A stretch of DNA of 64,000 bases from Pseudomonas shahriarae (GTDB taxonomy: Bacteria > Pseudomonadota > Gammaproteobacteria > Pseudomonadales > Pseudomonadaceae): contig NZ_CP077085.1 in the NCBI RefSeq assembly GCF_014268455.2, positions 806,001 through 870,000 of the forward strand. Reading direction: 5' to 3'. Below the pieces are notes generated by a model. The model was not told where the DNA came from and searched no databases. It saw only the letters and a program-made list of their open reading frames with translations. Shown one piece after another: positions 45,523 through 56,251 of this stretch. The position numbers were made by a program, and so were the translations under genes. Within the stretch, counting starts at the first letter, position 1. Every line of letters begins with the position of its first letter.

Positions 45523-46119
45523 TCAGGGCACCAGGTAACCGCGTACGCCGGTAAAGATGATCTGCGCCGCCAGCGCACAGACGAACAAGCCCATCAGGCG
45601 GCTGACAATCTGCAGCCCTTGGTCGCCGAGGATGCGTTCGATGCGGTTGGACAGATACAGCACCACGCCCACTGTCAGGCTGGCCAGGGCGATGCTGAGA
45701 ATGGCCATGAGCTTGTCATCCCAATGGGGCTGGCTGACGCCCATTACCAGCAGTGCGCCGATGGTGCCGGGGCCGACGGTCAAGGGGATGGTCAGGGGGA
45801 CGATAGTCACGTCCTGCTGCACATTGTCGGTCTGCACTGCCGACTTGCCCTGGGCCATGCCCAGGGCGGAGATAAACAGCACACTGCCGGCGCCGATGCG
45901 GAAGGCGTCCACGGTGATGCCAAATACACTGAAAATCACCCGGCCAAACAGGTAGAGCAACACGCTCGACACCAGCGTCGCCAGGGCGACCTTCCAGGCC
46001 AGGCGTCGCCGCTCCTTGCTGGAATAGCCCCGGGTCAGGCTGATAAAGCAGGACAGGACGAAGAAGGGGCTATACAGCACCAGCATCTTCAAATAAACGC
46101 TGAACAACACGTGGAGCAT
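45523..46119 (-). CDS. MarC family (UPF0056) membrane protein
   Basis: 198 residues, six predicted transmembrane helices. YSPFFVLSCFISLTRGYS at the start, then VPLTIPLTVGPGTIGALLVMG, the family's most conserved segment, and a C-terminal GLFVCALAAQIIFTGVRGYL are MarC marks. The biological role of MarC is not known; despite its name it is not a drug-resistance regulator. It is convergent with the orphan gene at 44732 and has its own ATG with GTGGAG-like spacing. Confidence 0.9.
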   Translation of the reverse strand: MLHVLFSVYLKMLVLYSPFFVLSCFISLTRGYSSKERRRLAWKVALATLVSSVLLYLFGRVIFSVFGITVDAFRIGAGSVLFISALGMAQGKSAVQTDNVQQDVTIVPLTIPLTVGPGTIGALLVMGVSQPHWDDKLMAILSIALASLTVGVVLYLSNRIERILGDQGLQIVSRLMGLFVCALAAQIIFTGVRGYLVP

Positions 46120-46210
46120 GGTGGGAGCTCACAGCGAAGGAAGGGCGAGGGGGAGTTTATCAGGCTTGTGGGCCAGAAGGCGCGACTGCGAACCAATGTG
46201 GGAGTGGGCT

Positions 46211-46301
46211 TGTGTGGGAGCTGGCTTGCCTGCGATGCAGGCACCCTGGTTTTTCAGTTGCACCGAGGTGATGCTATCGCAGGCAAGCCAGCTCCCACAC
46301 A
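46211..46301. repeat. REP-type palindrome
   Basis: TGTGTGGGAGCTGGCTTGCC and GGCAAGCCAGCTCCCACACA face each other around a pair CTGCGATG / ATCGCAGG. An extra outer arm fragment (GTGGGAGTGGG) begins at 46199. It fills most of the 230-bp gap between marC and retS. Confidence 0.85.
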
Positions 46302-46350
46302 AGCCAGTTCCCCCAAACCAGCTCTGGCCCCCACAGGGATGTGTGGTGAT

Positions 46351-49128
46351 TCAGGACGTGTGCACCTGCTCCTGCGGCTGCTCGCGCTGTGTCACCCAGT
46401 ACTCCACCAGCTCGCGCAGTTGCGACAGTTCTACCGGCTTGGCCATATGCCCATCCATCCCGGCCTGGCGTGCGCGTTCCTTGTGTTCCGAGAGGATGTG
46501 CGCGGTCAGCGCCACCACCGGCGTGCGGGTGCGCTGGTTGCTGACTTCCCAGACCCGCAACTGCTGGGTCGCGGAGAAGCCATCGAGCACCGGCATTTCG
46601 CAGTCCATCAACACCAGGTCATAGCGCTGGGCCTTCATCGCCTGCAAGGCTTCCTCGCCATTGCTGGCCGTGTCGGGTTGCAGGTTGAGCTTGCCGAGCA
46701 TGCCGCGAATCACTTTGGTGGAGATGCTGTTGTCTTCGGCCACCAGGATGCGGAAATCGCTGGGCACGGTGATGGTCACGGGGACGTTCGGCGCGGCATG
46801 GCGCGGCTGGACCACACCCTTGCTGCGCTGGGTCAACTCGTCGGCCAGGGTGGTCTTGAGGGTGTAGCCCGCCACTGGTTTGGCCAGGATGCGCTTGATC
46901 CCGCAGTTGCGCGCGATGATCTTGCTCGGCGCATTGCTGATGCCGGTGAGCATGATCAGCAGGATGTCGTGGTTCAGGCTCGGGTCTTCCTTGATCTTCG
47001 CCGCCAGTTGCATGCCGGTCATGCCGGGCATGTTCTGGTCCAGCAGCACCACATCGAAATAGTCGCGCAGGTGCGCCTTGGTACGCAGCAGGGCCAGGGC
47101 CTCCTTGCCCGACGGTACGGCGCTGACATTCAGGCCCCAGGCGGTGCATTGCTGCACCAGCACCTTGCGGCAGGTGTCATTGTCGTCCACCACCAACACC
47201 CGTGCGCCTTGCAGCGGGCCGTCGAGGTCGGAGGTCGGGTGTTCCAGGCGCTCCGGGTCCAGGGGCAAGGTCAGCCATAGGGTGCTGCCTTGCTGGCTGC
47301 CCGCCTTGATGCCGAACTCGCCATTCATCAACAGGATCAGCTGGCGGGCGATCACCAGGCCGAGGTGGCCGCTCAGGCGCGTGGCCGAGAGAAAGTTCTT
47401 GCTGTGCAGTTCGCTGTGCAGCAGGGCATCGCGCTCGGCGGCCTCCATCGGCACGCCGCTGTCTTGCACGGCGATGCGCAGGCGCGGTTTGCTGCTGCGC
47501 TCATCCAGGGCGACCACGATCAGCACTTCGCCTTCGTCGGTCTTTTGCAGGGCGTTTTCCAGCAGGCTCAACAGGGCCTGGCGCAGGCGCGTCGGGTCGC
47601 CACTGATGACCCGTGGCACCTGGGGCTGGATAAAGCTGATCAGTTCGACGTTCTGCTGCTCGGCCTTGGCGCGGAAAATACTCAGGCAGTCTTCGATCAG
47701 GGCATTGAGGTCGAACTGCACATCGTCCAGTTCGATCTGCCCGGACTCGAGCTTGGAGATGTCGAGAATCTCGTTGATCAGGGTCAGCAGTTCATTGCCG
47801 GCGCTGTGGATGGTCTGCACGTAGTCGCGCTGCTTGACCGACAGCGGCGTGCCCAGCAGCAACTCGGTCATGCCCAGCACGCCGTTCATGGGGGTGCGGA
47901 TTTCGTGGCTGATCTTCGCCAGGAACTCGGCCTTGGCCGCAATTTCGGCATTGCTGGCAGCCAGGTCGCGGCTGAGGCTGAAGCGATCCTCGACGATGCT
48001 GCGCTGGCGCTCGCCCAGGGCCTGGCTCATCAACAGGCCGCTGACGCAGATCACCGCCAGCAAGGTGATGATCAGGCCTTGCGGCGCCACCAGGGTCAGG
48101 CCCAGCAGGGCCGGGAGGATAATCAGCGTGCCGGTGTTGAACACCACCATGGCGAGCAGGAACAGACGTGCCGGCCGGTAGCCTTTTTGCCAGTGGTAGG
48201 CCGAGACAAACAGCATGCTCAGGCCGGCCAGCGCCACCAGGGCGTAGGTGATGATATTCAGCGGCAGGGTGTTGACGAACAGCAGCAACAGGCCGCACAG
48301 CACGATCAACAGGATGTCCGCCATCAGCAACTTGTTCAGCGGGTGCGGGCCCAATGGCGCGAAGAAACGGTAGGCGAACATCAGGCCGCATGGCGCGGTC
48401 AGCAGCAACGCCATGTAGGCGCCCGGGGTTTGCACCGCCTGCCAGTTCGGCAGCCACGGGCCCAGCAGGTTGAGCAACAGCAACAGGCTGAGCATCAGCA
48501 GCACTTCGCAGGCCGCCAGCCACAGGCTGCTGCGCGAGCGATGGTAGGCGTAGCGGGTGAGGTTGTGCAGGATCAGCATCAGCAGGCAGCCGAACAACAG
48601 GCCGTAGACCAGGGTCTGGGTCTGGTTGGCGGCGGCCTGCACGGCCGGTTCCAGGGTCAGGTAGGGCCGCAGCTCATGCTCCGAGACCAGGCGCACATAC
48701 ACATCCAGGGGCTTCTGGCTCTGGGGCATGGGCAGCATGAATTCGCTGCTGGGCAGTGGGCGTTCGGCCTGGGGTTGGCGGGTGCCGGTGTTGATCTGCT
48801 CGATCAGCGTGTCGCCGTCCAGCACATACAGATTGAGATGCGCCAGGTCCGGCGCGAAGACCCGCAGCACTTGCTCGTGCTTGCCGGGCTGCAGCTTGAA
48901 ACGTACCCATAGCGCACCGTTGGGTTCGGCGGCGGTGATCCGTTCCAGTTCAATAGGGCTGAATTGGTTGATGTAGCGTGGCGAGCGAATATCGCTCAAT
49001 TGCAGGTCGGCCTGTTCATCAAGCAATACGGCCCAGCCACTGCCTTGCGCAACGGCCTGGGCCGGCAACAGACAGAGCAGGGTCAGCAGACTGACCGTGA
49101 AGATTATGGCGATCCTGAGCCAGCGCAC
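46351..49128 (-). CDS. retS: Hybrid sensor kinase RetS
   Basis: 925 residues from a GTG at 49128 with AGGG 8 bases upstream. Order: signal peptide ([17 protein letters not shown]), periplasmic 7TMR-DISMED2 domain (~30-185), seven transmembrane helices (~190-380), HisKA with His408 in SHEIRTPM, a divergent ATPase domain, then two receiver domains ([15 protein letters not shown] and [15 protein letters not shown]). This architecture and its place beside purD match RetS, which blocks GacS and so shifts the Gac/Rsm switch between motile, virulent and biofilm states. Between it and urtA lies a 25-kb block absent, as I recall, from P. aeruginosa. Confidence 0.93.
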   Translation of the reverse strand: MRWLRIAIIFTVSLLTLLCLLPAQAVAQGSGWAVLLDEQADLQLSDIRSPRYINQFSPIELERITAAEPNGALWVRFKLQPGKHEQVLRVFAPDLAHLNLYVLDGDTLIEQINTGTRQPQAERPLPSSEFMLPMPQSQKPLDVYVRLVSEHELRPYLTLEPAVQAAANQTQTLVYGLLFGCLLMLILHNLTRYAYHRSRSSLWLAACEVLLMLSLLLLLNLLGPWLPNWQAVQTPGAYMALLLTAPCGLMFAYRFFAPLGPHPLNKLLMADILLIVLCGLLLLFVNTLPLNIITYALVALAGLSMLFVSAYHWQKGYRPARLFLLAMVVFNTGTLIILPALLGLTLVAPQGLIITLLAVICVSGLLMSQALGERQRSIVEDRFSLSRDLAASNAEIAAKAEFLAKISHEIRTPMNGVLGMTELLLGTPLSVKQRDYVQTIHSAGNELLTLINEILDISKLESGQIELDDVQFDLNALIEDCLSIFRAKAEQQNVELISFIQPQVPRVISGDPTRLRQALLSLLENALQKTDEGEVLIVVALDERSSKPRLRIAVQDSGVPMEAAERDALLHSELHSKNFLSATRLSGHLGLVIARQLILLMNGEFGIKAGSQQGSTLWLTLPLDPERLEHPTSDLDGPLQGARVLVVDDNDTCRKVLVQQCTAWGLNVSAVPSGKEALALLRTKAHLRDYFDVVLLDQNMPGMTGMQLAAKIKEDPSLNHDILLIMLTGISNAPSKIIARNCGIKRILAKPVAGYTLKTTLADELTQRSKGVVQPRHAAPNVPVTITVPSDFRILVAEDNSISTKVIRGMLGKLNLQPDTASNGEEALQAMKAQRYDLVLMDCEMPVLDGFSATQQLRVWEVSNQRTRTPVVALTAHILSEHKERARQAGMDGHMAKPVELSQLRELVEYWVTQREQPQEQVHTS

Positions 49129-49230
49129 GGCGAAATCCCTTCGTAGGTTAATGCACGGGGTTAACTATGCGCGGGACCGTAATGGGACGGCAAGGGCCAA
49201 AGGCCCCTGCCTAGCCGAACGGATAGCTGT

Positions 49231-50523
49231 TTACTGACTCTCGCCCCGCTCACGGGCAATGGCGCGATAGCCGATGTCCTTGCGGTAGAAACAGCCCTGC
49301 CAGTCGATTTTTGCAGCCAGCTTGTAGGCTTGCTGCTGGGCGGCATCGACACTGGCACCCATGGCGGTGGCGCACAGCACGCGGCCACCGGCGGTAACCA
49401 CCTGGCCATCCTTGAGCGCGGTCCCAGCATGGAACACCTTGCCTTCCAGCGTAGCCGCGGCGTCCAGGCCCTGGATCAGGTCACCCTTGGCGTAGTCGGC
49501 AGGGTAGCCGCCGGCGGCCAGCACGATGCCGACGCTTGGGCGTGGATCCCACTGGGCTTCAACCTTGTCCAGCGCTTGCGCCAGGGCGGCTTCCACCAGC
49601 AGTACCAGGCTCGACTGCAGACGCAGCATCACCGGTTGGGTTTCCGGGTCGCCGAAGCGGCAGTTGAACTCGATGACTTTCGGGTTGCCGGCCTTGTCGA
49701 TCATCAACCCGGCGTACAGGAAGCCGGTGTAGACATTGCCTTCATCGGCCATGCCGCGCACGGTCGGCCAGATCACCAGGTCCATGACGCGCTGGTGCAC
49801 GTCGGCGGTGACCACCGGGGCAGGGGAGTAGGCACCCATGCCGCCGGTGTTCGGGCCGGTGTCGCCGTCGCCGACGCGCTTGTGGTCCTGGCTGGTGGCC
49901 ATCGGCAAGACGTTCTTGCCGTCGACCATCACGATGAAGCTGGCTTCTTCGCCATCGAGGAATTCTTCGATCACCACCCGCGAACCGGCGTCACCGAAGG
50001 CATTGCCGGCGAGCATGTCGCGCACCGCGTCTTCGGCTTCCTGCAGGGTCATCGCCACGATCACGCCTTTACCGGCGGCCAGGCCATCGGCCTTGATCAC
50101 GATAGGGGCGCCTTTCTCACGCAGGTAAGCCAGGGCGGGCTCGATCTCGGTGAAGTTCTGGTAGTCGGCAGTCGGGATCTTGTGGCGAGCCAGGAAATCC
50201 TTGGTGAAGGCTTTCGAACCTTCCAACTGGGCGGCGCCAGCGGTAGGGCCGAAGCAGTCCAGGCCACGGCTGCGGAACAGGTCCACGACGCCGGCCACCA
50301 GCGGTACTTCAGGGCCGACGATGGTCAGGGACACGTTCTTTTCGGCGAAGTCGGCCAGTTGCTCCAGGGCCAAGACGTCGATGGCGACGTTTTCGCACTT
50401 GGCTTCAATGGCGGTACCGGCGTTGCCGGGCGCGACGAAGACTTTCTGGACGCGAGGGTCCTGGGCGACTTTCCAGGCCAGGGCGTGTTCACGGCCACCG
50501 CTGCCAATGATCAAAACATTCAT
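49231..50523 (-). CDS. purD: Phosphoribosylamine-glycine ligase
   Basis: 430 residues. The N-terminal MNVLIIGSGGREHALAWKVAQDPRVQKVFVAPGNAG, the ATP-grasp DGLAAGKGVIVA, EEFLDGEEASFIVMVDGKN, and GGMGAYSPAPV are all GARS marks. It joins glycine to phosphoribosylamine, the second step of purine synthesis. It is in one unit with purH, though separated by a palindromic repeat, and both read on the minus strand. Confidence 0.97.
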   Translation of the reverse strand: MNVLIIGSGGREHALAWKVAQDPRVQKVFVAPGNAGTAIEAKCENVAIDVLALEQLADFAEKNVSLTIVGPEVPLVAGVVDLFRSRGLDCFGPTAGAAQLEGSKAFTKDFLARHKIPTADYQNFTEIEPALAYLREKGAPIVIKADGLAAGKGVIVAMTLQEAEDAVRDMLAGNAFGDAGSRVVIEEFLDGEEASFIVMVDGKNVLPMATSQDHKRVGDGDTGPNTGGMGAYSPAPVVTADVHQRVMDLVIWPTVRGMADEGNVYTGFLYAGLMIDKAGNPKVIEFNCRFGDPETQPVMLRLQSSLVLLVEAALAQALDKVEAQWDPRPSVGIVLAAGGYPADYAKGDLIQGLDAAATLEGKVFHAGTALKDGQVVTAGGRVLCATAMGASVDAAQQQAYKLAAKIDWQGCFYRKDIGYRAIARERGESQ

Positions 50524-50549
50524 TTCAAAAACCTCAAATTCTGTTAGTT

Positions 50550-50652
50550 GATCGTTCCCACGCTCTGCGTGGGAATGCCTCTACGGACGCCCTGCGTCCG
50601 AGGGACGCGGAGCGTCCCGGGCTGCGCACCCACGCGGAGCGTGGGCGCGATC
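50550..50652. repeat. Composite palindrome between purH and purD (copy 2)
   Basis: It opens GATCGTTCCCACGCTCTGCG and closes CGCGGAGCGTGGGCGCGATC, with inner GGACGCCCTGCGTCC and GGGACGCGGAGCGTCCC. The same family as 12529-12642. The right arm has lost two pairs (GGCGC for GGAAC), so the outer stem is slightly decayed. Confidence 0.9.
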
Positions 50653-50654
50653 AA

Positions 50655-52262
50655 TCAGTGACGGAAGTGGCGCATGCCGGTGAAGACCATGGCAATGCCG
50701 GCTTCATCAGCGGCGGCAATCACTTCAGCATCACGCATCGAGCCACCCGGTTGGATCACCGCAGTCACGCCCGCTTTTGCAGCGTTGTCCAGGCCATCAC
50801 GGAACGGAAAGAACGCGTCCGAGGCCATCACCGAACCGACCACCTGCAAGCCGGCGTGTTCGGCCTTGATCGCTGCAATACGCGCCGAGTTCACGCGGCT
50901 CATCTGGCCAGCGCCGACACCGATGGTCTGGCGGTTCTTGGCGTAGACGATGGCGTTGGACTTAACGTACTTGGCTACTTTCCAGGCGAAGATCAGGTCG
51001 TTGATCTCTTGCTCGGTCGGTGCGCGCTTGGTCACCACTTTCAGGTCTTGGCTGCCGATCATGCCGATGTCGCGGCTCTGCACCAGCAAGCCGCCATTGA
51101 CGCGCTTGTAGTCCCAGGCAGCGGCACGCTCAGCCGACCACTCGCCACAGGCCAGCAGGCGCACATTGGCCTTGGCGGCGACGATGGCGCGGGCCTCTTC
51201 GCTGACGGATGGGGCAATGATCACTTCGACGAACTGACGTTCGACGATGGCTTTGGCGGTCTCGGCGTCCAGTTCGCGGTTGAAGGCGATGATGCCGCCG
51301 AATGCCGATTCGGTGTCGGTGGCGTAGGCCAGTTCGTAGGCCTGGCGGATCCCGCCTTCAGCGTCCGGGCTCACGGCCACGCCGCACGGGTTGGCGTGCT
51401 TGACGATCACGCAGGCTGGCTTGACGAAGCTCTTCACACATTCCAGCGCGGCGTCGGTATCAGCCACGTTGTTGTAGGACAGCTCTTTGCCCTGCAGTTG
51501 GGTCGCGGTGGCGATCCCCACTTCGGCAGGCTTGGCTTCCACGTAGAACGCCGCGCTCTGGTGCGGGTTCTCGCCGTAGCGCATTTCCTGGGCCTTGATG
51601 AACTGGCTGTTGAAGGTACGCGGGAACTGGCTGCGGCCTTCAGTGCTGAGGGTCTCGGCGGCCTGGTTCACGGTGCCCATGTAGTTGGCGATCATGCCGT
51701 CATAGGCCGCCGTGTGTTCGAAGGCCTTGAGCATCAGGTCGAAACGTTGGGCGTAGGTCAGGCCGCCAGCTTTCAGGCTTTCCAATACTTGGGCGTAGTC
51801 GCTGGCGTTGACCACAATGGCCACGTCTTTGTGGTTCTTGGCTGCCGAGCGCACCATGGTCGGGCCGCCGATATCAATGTTCTCGATAGCGGTCGGCAGG
51901 TCGCAGCCTGGCTTGTTGATGGTGGCTTCAAACGGGTAGAGGTTGACGGCCACCAGGTCGATCGGCTTGATGCCGTGCTCGTTCATGATGGCATCGTCGA
52001 TACCGCGACGGCCGAGGATGCCGCCGTGGATTTTCGGGTGCAGGGTCTTGACCCGACCGTCCATCATTTCTGCGAAACCGGTGTAGTCCGCGACTTCTAC
52101 TGCGGCCACGCCGTTGTCCTGCAGCAGTTTGAAGGTCCCGCCCGTGGAGAGGATTTCCACACCCAGGGCTTCCAGCTCCCGGGCAAATTCGAGGATCCCG
52201 GTCTTGTCGGAAACACTGATCAAGGCGCGGCGGATCGGCAGGCGGGTAGTCTGGTCGGTCAT
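50655..52262 (-). CDS. purH: Bifunctional AICAR transformylase / IMP cyclohydrolase
   Basis: 535 residues from the ATG at 52262 ([22 protein letters not shown]); upstream Met codons are possible but not typical. IMP cyclohydrolase part: [39 protein letters not shown] transformylase part: [63 protein letters not shown]. It makes the last two steps to IMP. A terminator-like hairpin separates it from fis. Confidence 0.97.
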   Translation of the reverse strand: MTDQTTRLPIRRALISVSDKTGILEFARELEALGVEILSTGGTFKLLQDNGVAAVEVADYTGFAEMMDGRVKTLHPKIHGGILGRRGIDDAIMNEHGIKPIDLVAVNLYPFEATINKPGCDLPTAIENIDIGGPTMVRSAAKNHKDVAIVVNASDYAQVLESLKAGGLTYAQRFDLMLKAFEHTAAYDGMIANYMGTVNQAAETLSTEGRSQFPRTFNSQFIKAQEMRYGENPHQSAAFYVEAKPAEVGIATATQLQGKELSYNNVADTDAALECVKSFVKPACVIVKHANPCGVAVSPDAEGGIRQAYELAYATDTESAFGGIIAFNRELDAETAKAIVERQFVEVIIAPSVSEEARAIVAAKANVRLLACGEWSAERAAAWDYKRVNGGLLVQSRDIGMIGSQDLKVVTKRAPTEQEINDLIFAWKVAKYVKSNAIVYAKNRQTIGVGAGQMSRVNSARIAAIKAEHAGLQVVGSVMASDAFFPFRDGLDNAAKAGVTAVIQPGGSMRDAEVIAAADEAGIAMVFTGMRHFRH

Positions 52263-52292
52263 CTCAATTTCCATCAAAAGCAAAGGAGTCAG

Positions 52293-52327
52293 CAAAAAAG
52301 GCGACCGGTTTTACGCGGGCGCCTTTC
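52293..52327 (-). terminator. Terminator after fis, before purH
   Basis: On the minus strand AAAGGCG pairs with CGCCTTTTTT over a ~16-base loop, ending in a T-run. It sits in the 81-bp gap between the fis stop and the purH start, so dusB-fis transcription probably ends here. Confidence 0.7.
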
Positions 52328-52343
52328 TGGTTTGATTGAATGC

Positions 52344-52664
52344 TTACAGCAAATCGTACTGTTTGAGCTTCTTGCGCAGGGTCCCACGGTTCAGGCCCAG
52401 CAGCTCACTGGCTTTGGTCTGGTTGCCCTTGACGTAGTTCATCACGCTTTCGAGCAAGGGCGCCTCGACTTCGGAGAGCACCAGGTTGTACACATCCGTG
52501 ACGGCCGCGCCCTCAAGGTGGGCGAAATAATTGTGCAGCGCTTTCTCGACGCTCCCGCGAAGGGTCTGGCCTTCTTCGCTCGGCGTGTTGAGGTGCTGTT
52601 TCAAATTGACGTTGTCGCTCACGGGTGTTGTTCCACTCACTAAAGTCTCGGTCATCATCGTCAT
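52344..52664 (-). CDS. fis: DNA-binding protein Fis
   Basis: 106 residues. The C-terminal helix-turn-helix [33 protein letters not shown] is the Fis family hallmark, preceded by the dimerisation helices ([17 protein letters not shown]). Fis bends DNA and regulates rRNA and growth-phase genes. The ATG at 52664 overlaps the dusB stop by four bases, so both are translated from one mRNA, as is usual in gamma-proteobacteria. Confidence 0.96.
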   Translation of the reverse strand: MTMMTETLVSGTTPVSDNVNLKQHLNTPSEEGQTLRGSVEKALHNYFAHLEGAAVTDVYNLVLSEVEAPLLESVMNYVKGNQTKASELLGLNRGTLRKKLKQYDLL

Positions 52665-53674
52665 GCGGCCACCCCTTCTCCGTCCCCTGCTCTCAGGCTC
52701 TTGTCTCGTTCGGCAAAGAACTCACGAACGGCGGTGACCTGTGCTTGCGTTTCATCCAAACGATTGAACCCGGTGCGAAACTCTTTGGCGCCGGGCAGGG
52801 TTGCGAGGTACCAACCCACATGCTTGCGAGCAATGCGCGCGCCCATCACGTCCCCATAGAAGATGTGCAGGGCGGCCAGATGCTCTAGCAGAATACGTTC
52901 CACCTCGATCAGCCCCGGTGCCGGCATGATTTCGCCGGTACGCAGGAAATGCTCGATCTCACGAAAAATCCATGGCCGCCCCTGGGCGGCCCGGCCGATC
53001 AACAGGCCATCGGCACCGGTTGCGTGCAATACGCGCCGGGCTTTCTCGGCCGAGTCGATGTCGCCGTTGGCAAAGACCGGAATCGACACTGCCTGCTTGA
53101 TCGCGGCAATGGTGTCGTATTCGGCCTCGCCGGTATAAAGGTCAGCGCGGGTGCGGCCATGCACCGCCAATGCTGCAATGCCTGCCTGTTCGGCGATCTT
53201 CGCCACCGTCAGGCCGTTCTTGTTGTCCCGGTCCCAGCCGGTGCGAATCTTCAGGGTGACCGGCACATCCACTGCACCCACCACGGCGTGCAGGATCTCG
53301 GCCACCAACTGCTCATCCTTCAACAGGGCGGAGCCGGCGGCCTTGTTGCAGACCTTTTTTGCCGGGCAACCCATGTTGATATCAATAATCTGTGCACCCA
53401 GCTCTACGTTGGCTCGGGCCGCATCCGCCAGCATTTGCGCATCACCGCCGGCGATCTGCACCGAGCGGGGCTCGGGATCACCTTCGTGGATCATGCGCAT
53501 CCGCGATTTGCGGGTGTTCCACAAGCTCATGTCGCTGGTGACCATTTCCGAGACTACAAGCCCTGCCCCCAAACGTTTGCACAGCTGACGAAAGGGCTGG
53601 TCAGTGACGCCCGCCATCGGGGCGAGAATCAAAGCGTTTGGCAATGTATATGGGCCGATGCGTACCGCCGACAT
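52661..53674 (-). CDS. dusB: tRNA-dihydrouridine synthase B
   Basis: 337 residues. FMN-binding TIM barrel: [18 protein letters not shown] at the start, [22 protein letters not shown] with the catalytic Cys, [11 protein letters not shown], and [35 protein letters not shown]. DusB reduces uridines of the tRNA D loop. It leads the dusB-fis operon. Confidence 0.96.
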   Translation of the reverse strand: MSAVRIGPYTLPNALILAPMAGVTDQPFRQLCKRLGAGLVVSEMVTSDMSLWNTRKSRMRMIHEGDPEPRSVQIAGGDAQMLADAARANVELGAQIIDINMGCPAKKVCNKAAGSALLKDEQLVAEILHAVVGAVDVPVTLKIRTGWDRDNKNGLTVAKIAEQAGIAALAVHGRTRADLYTGEAEYDTIAAIKQAVSIPVFANGDIDSAEKARRVLHATGADGLLIGRAAQGRPWIFREIEHFLRTGEIMPAPGLIEVERILLEHLAALHIFYGDVMGARIARKHVGWYLATLPGAKEFRTGFNRLDETQAQVTAVREFFAERDKSLRAGDGEGVAA

Positions 53675-53725
53675 AGGACTTCCCTGTTGTGGGGCCGGAT
53701 CATTAGAGTTCGAAAAAGGGTTGGC

Positions 53726-53754
53726 ATGATACCCGCTCTCGATGACTGGTTAAA
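53726..53754 (-). promoter_or_regulatory. Candidate sigma-70 promoter of dusB-fis
   Basis: On the minus strand TTTAAC and TATCAT lie 17 bases apart. A start near 53719 would give a leader of about 45 bases before the dusB ATG at 53674. Confidence 0.5.
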
Positions 53755-53860
53755 GGCTGAATTGGATAAAATCTGAGCAGTTATTTTCTTATCGCCAGCG
53801 GTTTGGTCGTGGACGAGCAAGTCAATAACCTGCCGTCCGAACCTTGACGCGCGCAACCAA

Positions 53861-55069
53861 TCACTCGGGGGAGTGGAAACTCAAACTGTAGTTCACGGCC
53901 TTGTTGCCTGGGTCGAGAATGTCCAGGGCGATATGGATCGGGGTCTGGGACGGCATCTCGGTCTGGCCGGCCAACTCGCCGCTGAGGTATTCGGCGGGTT
54001 TGAAGCGCCGGCTGGCGATCATCCGGCCATTTAGGTCGGCAAAGCGCAGCTCCAGCAGCGGGAACGGCTGGGAGAACGTCGCACGGTTATAGATGATGGC
54101 ATCCACCACCAGCGCGCCGGCAAACTCCGGATGGCTGCGCACCACCAGGTTGCTGCTCTTGATATGGGCAATATCCACCCGCGACGGCACGGTACAGCCC
54201 AGTTTCGGGCACAGTTCCTGGAACCATGGGCGGTACTTGTCCTGGCGGGCCAGTTCGTCGAACTGGTAGGCAATGTACTGGCCGGCGAGGGCGGCGGCGG
54301 CCAGCAGCACCAGGGTCAGCCAGAGCAGGCGGCGGCCCCAGCCGGCGGGGCGCTTGCCGGCGTAGAGGTGCAGCGGGTCGTCTTCCAGGTCCTGCAGCAT
54401 CTCGTCATGGACGTTGCCCGTGGCGCGTGTGCGCTTGCGGCGTGGTTCAGGCTCGGGCTCGTCCGGCTCGCTGCTGAGCGTTGGCTCGGGCGGGTCGAGA
54501 GCGTCGTCGGCACGCAGCACGGGCTCATCGTCCACCTCGTGAATGTCGAAGGACATCGAGGGCTCGGTACGCTGGGGCTTGCCCGTGGGGGCCGGGGCTG
54601 GTTCGACGGTTTCCTCGGTGTGGGCGATTGTCGCAGCCCGTTCGTCCGGCGGGTCGCTGAACAGGCTGGCGGCCCACTGTTCTTCTTCAGCCTTGACCGT
54701 ATCGCGGCTGGCGATCATCGACTCGTCTTTTTGCCGACGGTCCGCGCCGGCCTGGCGGCGGTCGCTGCCCTGGGGCTGGGTGTGTTGGATCTCCCGGCGC
54801 TCAAGCTTGGCCAATTCTTCGTCGAGGTTCAGGTGGTCCAGGTCCAGCTCTTCGGCGGTCCATTGCTTCTGGCTGATGGCGCGTGGCGGGGCTTCGGCAG
54901 CCGGCGCTTCAGGCGCGTGGGCGCGTTGCTCCAGCAGTTGCCGGGCGGCATTGAACACTTGCAGGCACGAGCCGCAACGAACCACACCACGGGCCACGCT
55001 CAATTGAGCATGGCTGGCGCGGAAGCGGGTTTGGCAATGCGGGCACTGGGTGACGAAACTGTCGGTCAT
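53861..55069 (-). CDS. Zinc-ribbon and DUF3426 domain protein
   Basis: 402 residues. The N-terminus is an MJ0042-type zinc ribbon with two CxxC pairs (QCPHCQTRF and RCGSC). A long, acidic, low-complexity linker (about 60-235) follows, then one transmembrane helix (LLWLTLVLLAAAALAGQYIAYQF, ~248-270), and a DUF3426 beta domain (ending FSQPFPLLELRFADLNGRMIASRRFKPAEYLSGELA). It is likely an inner-membrane protein with a cytoplasmic zinc ribbon. The place between prmA and dusB is conserved in Pseudomonas. Function unknown. Confidence 0.88.
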   Translation of the reverse strand: MTDSFVTQCPHCQTRFRASHAQLSVARGVVRCGSCLQVFNAARQLLEQRAHAPEAPAAEAPPRAISQKQWTAEELDLDHLNLDEELAKLERREIQHTQPQGSDRRQAGADRRQKDESMIASRDTVKAEEEQWAASLFSDPPDERAATIAHTEETVEPAPAPTGKPQRTEPSMSFDIHEVDDEPVLRADDALDPPEPTLSSEPDEPEPEPRRKRTRATGNVHDEMLQDLEDDPLHLYAGKRPAGWGRRLLWLTLVLLAAAALAGQYIAYQFDELARQDKYRPWFQELCPKLGCTVPSRVDIAHIKSSNLVVRSHPEFAGALVVDAIIYNRATFSQPFPLLELRFADLNGRMIASRRFKPAEYLSGELAGQTEMPSQTPIHIALDILDPGNKAVNYSLSFHSPE

Positions 55070-55099
55070 GCGGCCATCCGATTCATGCAGGCGCTCATT

Positions 55100-55978
55100 C
55101 TAGCGCCGACGACCGCTGATGCGTACCCAGCCATCGCGGTTGGCGATGGGGTCCAGGTCGAAGTCCTGGGCGTAGGCGGCGGCGACTTCTTCGCCCTGCT
55201 CGGCGAGGATCCCCGACAGCGCCAGGCGCCCACCGGGCCTGACCAGGCTCGACAGTTGCGGAGCCAGCGAAACCAGCGGCCCGGCGAGGATATTGGCGAC
55301 CAATACATCGGCCTGCACCTGGGGCAATTGCTCCGGCAGGTACAGTGGGAATTTGCCTTCAGGAATGTTGTTGCGCCCGGCGTTATCGCGGGAGGCCTCC
55401 AGGGCCTGCACGTCAATATCGGTACCGACGGCTTCCTTGGCGCCCAGCAACAGCGCGGCGATGGCCAGGATGCCCGAGCCGCAACCGAAGTCCAGCACGT
55501 TGCAGCCTTGCAGGTCCTGGCCGTCGAGCCATTCCAGGCACAGGGCGGTGGTCGGATGGGTGCCGGTGCCGAACGCCAGGCCCGGGTCCAGCAGCAGGTT
55601 GACCGCCTCAGGCTCCGGGGCCGCGTGCCAGCTTGGTACGATCCACAGGCGCTGGCCGAAACGCATGGGCTGGAAGTTATCCATCCAGCTGCGCTCCCAG
55701 TCCTGGTCTTCGATCACTTCGCTATGGTGCTCGGGCAGCGGGCCGCCGGTCAGCAGTTCCATATGGGCAAACACGCTGCTGGCGTCGGTGCCGTCTTCGA
55801 ACAGGGCCAGCAAGTGGGTGTGGGACCACAGCGGCGTGGTGTTCAGCTCAGGCTCGAAAATCGGCTGGTCTTCGGCGTCCATGAAGGTCACCGACACGGC
55901 GCCGACTTCGAGGAACGCGTCTTCATAGGTTTCGGCTTGTTCTGGGCTGATGGCGAGACGGACTTGCAGCCAAGGCAT
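55100..55978 (-). CDS. prmA: Ribosomal protein L11 methyltransferase
   Basis: 292 residues from the ATG at 55978 ([16 protein letters not shown]); the longer open frame upstream is not used. The C-terminal methyltransferase has [24 protein letters not shown] and [20 protein letters not shown], a SAM-binding motif, then [16 protein letters not shown]. PrmA trimethylates L11. It lies 30 bases after the zinc-ribbon gene start on the same strand. Confidence 0.96.
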   Translation of the reverse strand: MPWLQVRLAISPEQAETYEDAFLEVGAVSVTFMDAEDQPIFEPELNTTPLWSHTHLLALFEDGTDASSVFAHMELLTGGPLPEHHSEVIEDQDWERSWMDNFQPMRFGQRLWIVPSWHAAPEPEAVNLLLDPGLAFGTGTHPTTALCLEWLDGQDLQGCNVLDFGCGSGILAIAALLLGAKEAVGTDIDVQALEASRDNAGRNNIPEGKFPLYLPEQLPQVQADVLVANILAGPLVSLAPQLSSLVRPGGRLALSGILAEQGEEVAAAYAQDFDLDPIANRDGWVRISGRRR

Positions 55979-56088
55979 GGCGGGCACCTTTGAAAAAATG
56001 AGTGTGCAGCGGGGTGGGGCTGCGAAAGGGCGCAAGTTTACGCGAGAGCAGGCCAGAAGACGACACCACTGACAGCACGGGAGCCAAA

Positions 56089-56177
56089 TGTGGGGGCTGG
56101 CTTGCCTGCGATGGCGGGGTGTCAGCTTGCTCATCAGTGCCTGGCCTGCCGCTATCGCAGGCAAGCCAGCTCCTACA
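56089..56177. repeat. REP-type palindrome
   Basis: TGTGGGGGCTGGCTTGCCTG and CAGGCAAGCCAGCTCCTACA face each other, with CGATGGCGG / CCGCTATCG inside. It lies between prmA and accC on the same strand. Confidence 0.8.
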
Positions 56178-56210
56178 GGGTTTTGTGGTGTTCTTGTGTG
56201 CGCATAAACG

Positions 56211-56236
56211 ACAAAACCGCCCGAAGGCGGTTTTGT
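56211..56236 (-). terminator. Terminator after accC
   Basis: ACAAAACCGCC pairs with GGCGGTTTTGT over a four-base loop (TTCG when read on the minus strand). It lies 15 bases past the accC stop and is the clearest intrinsic terminator in the window. Confidence 0.85.
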
Positions 56237-56251
56237 GGGTGGAGCACAAAC

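Noticed and set aside
52293..52343. Purine riboswitch upstream of purH
   Set aside because: Only 81 bases separate fis and purH, and the hairpin there fits a simple terminator.
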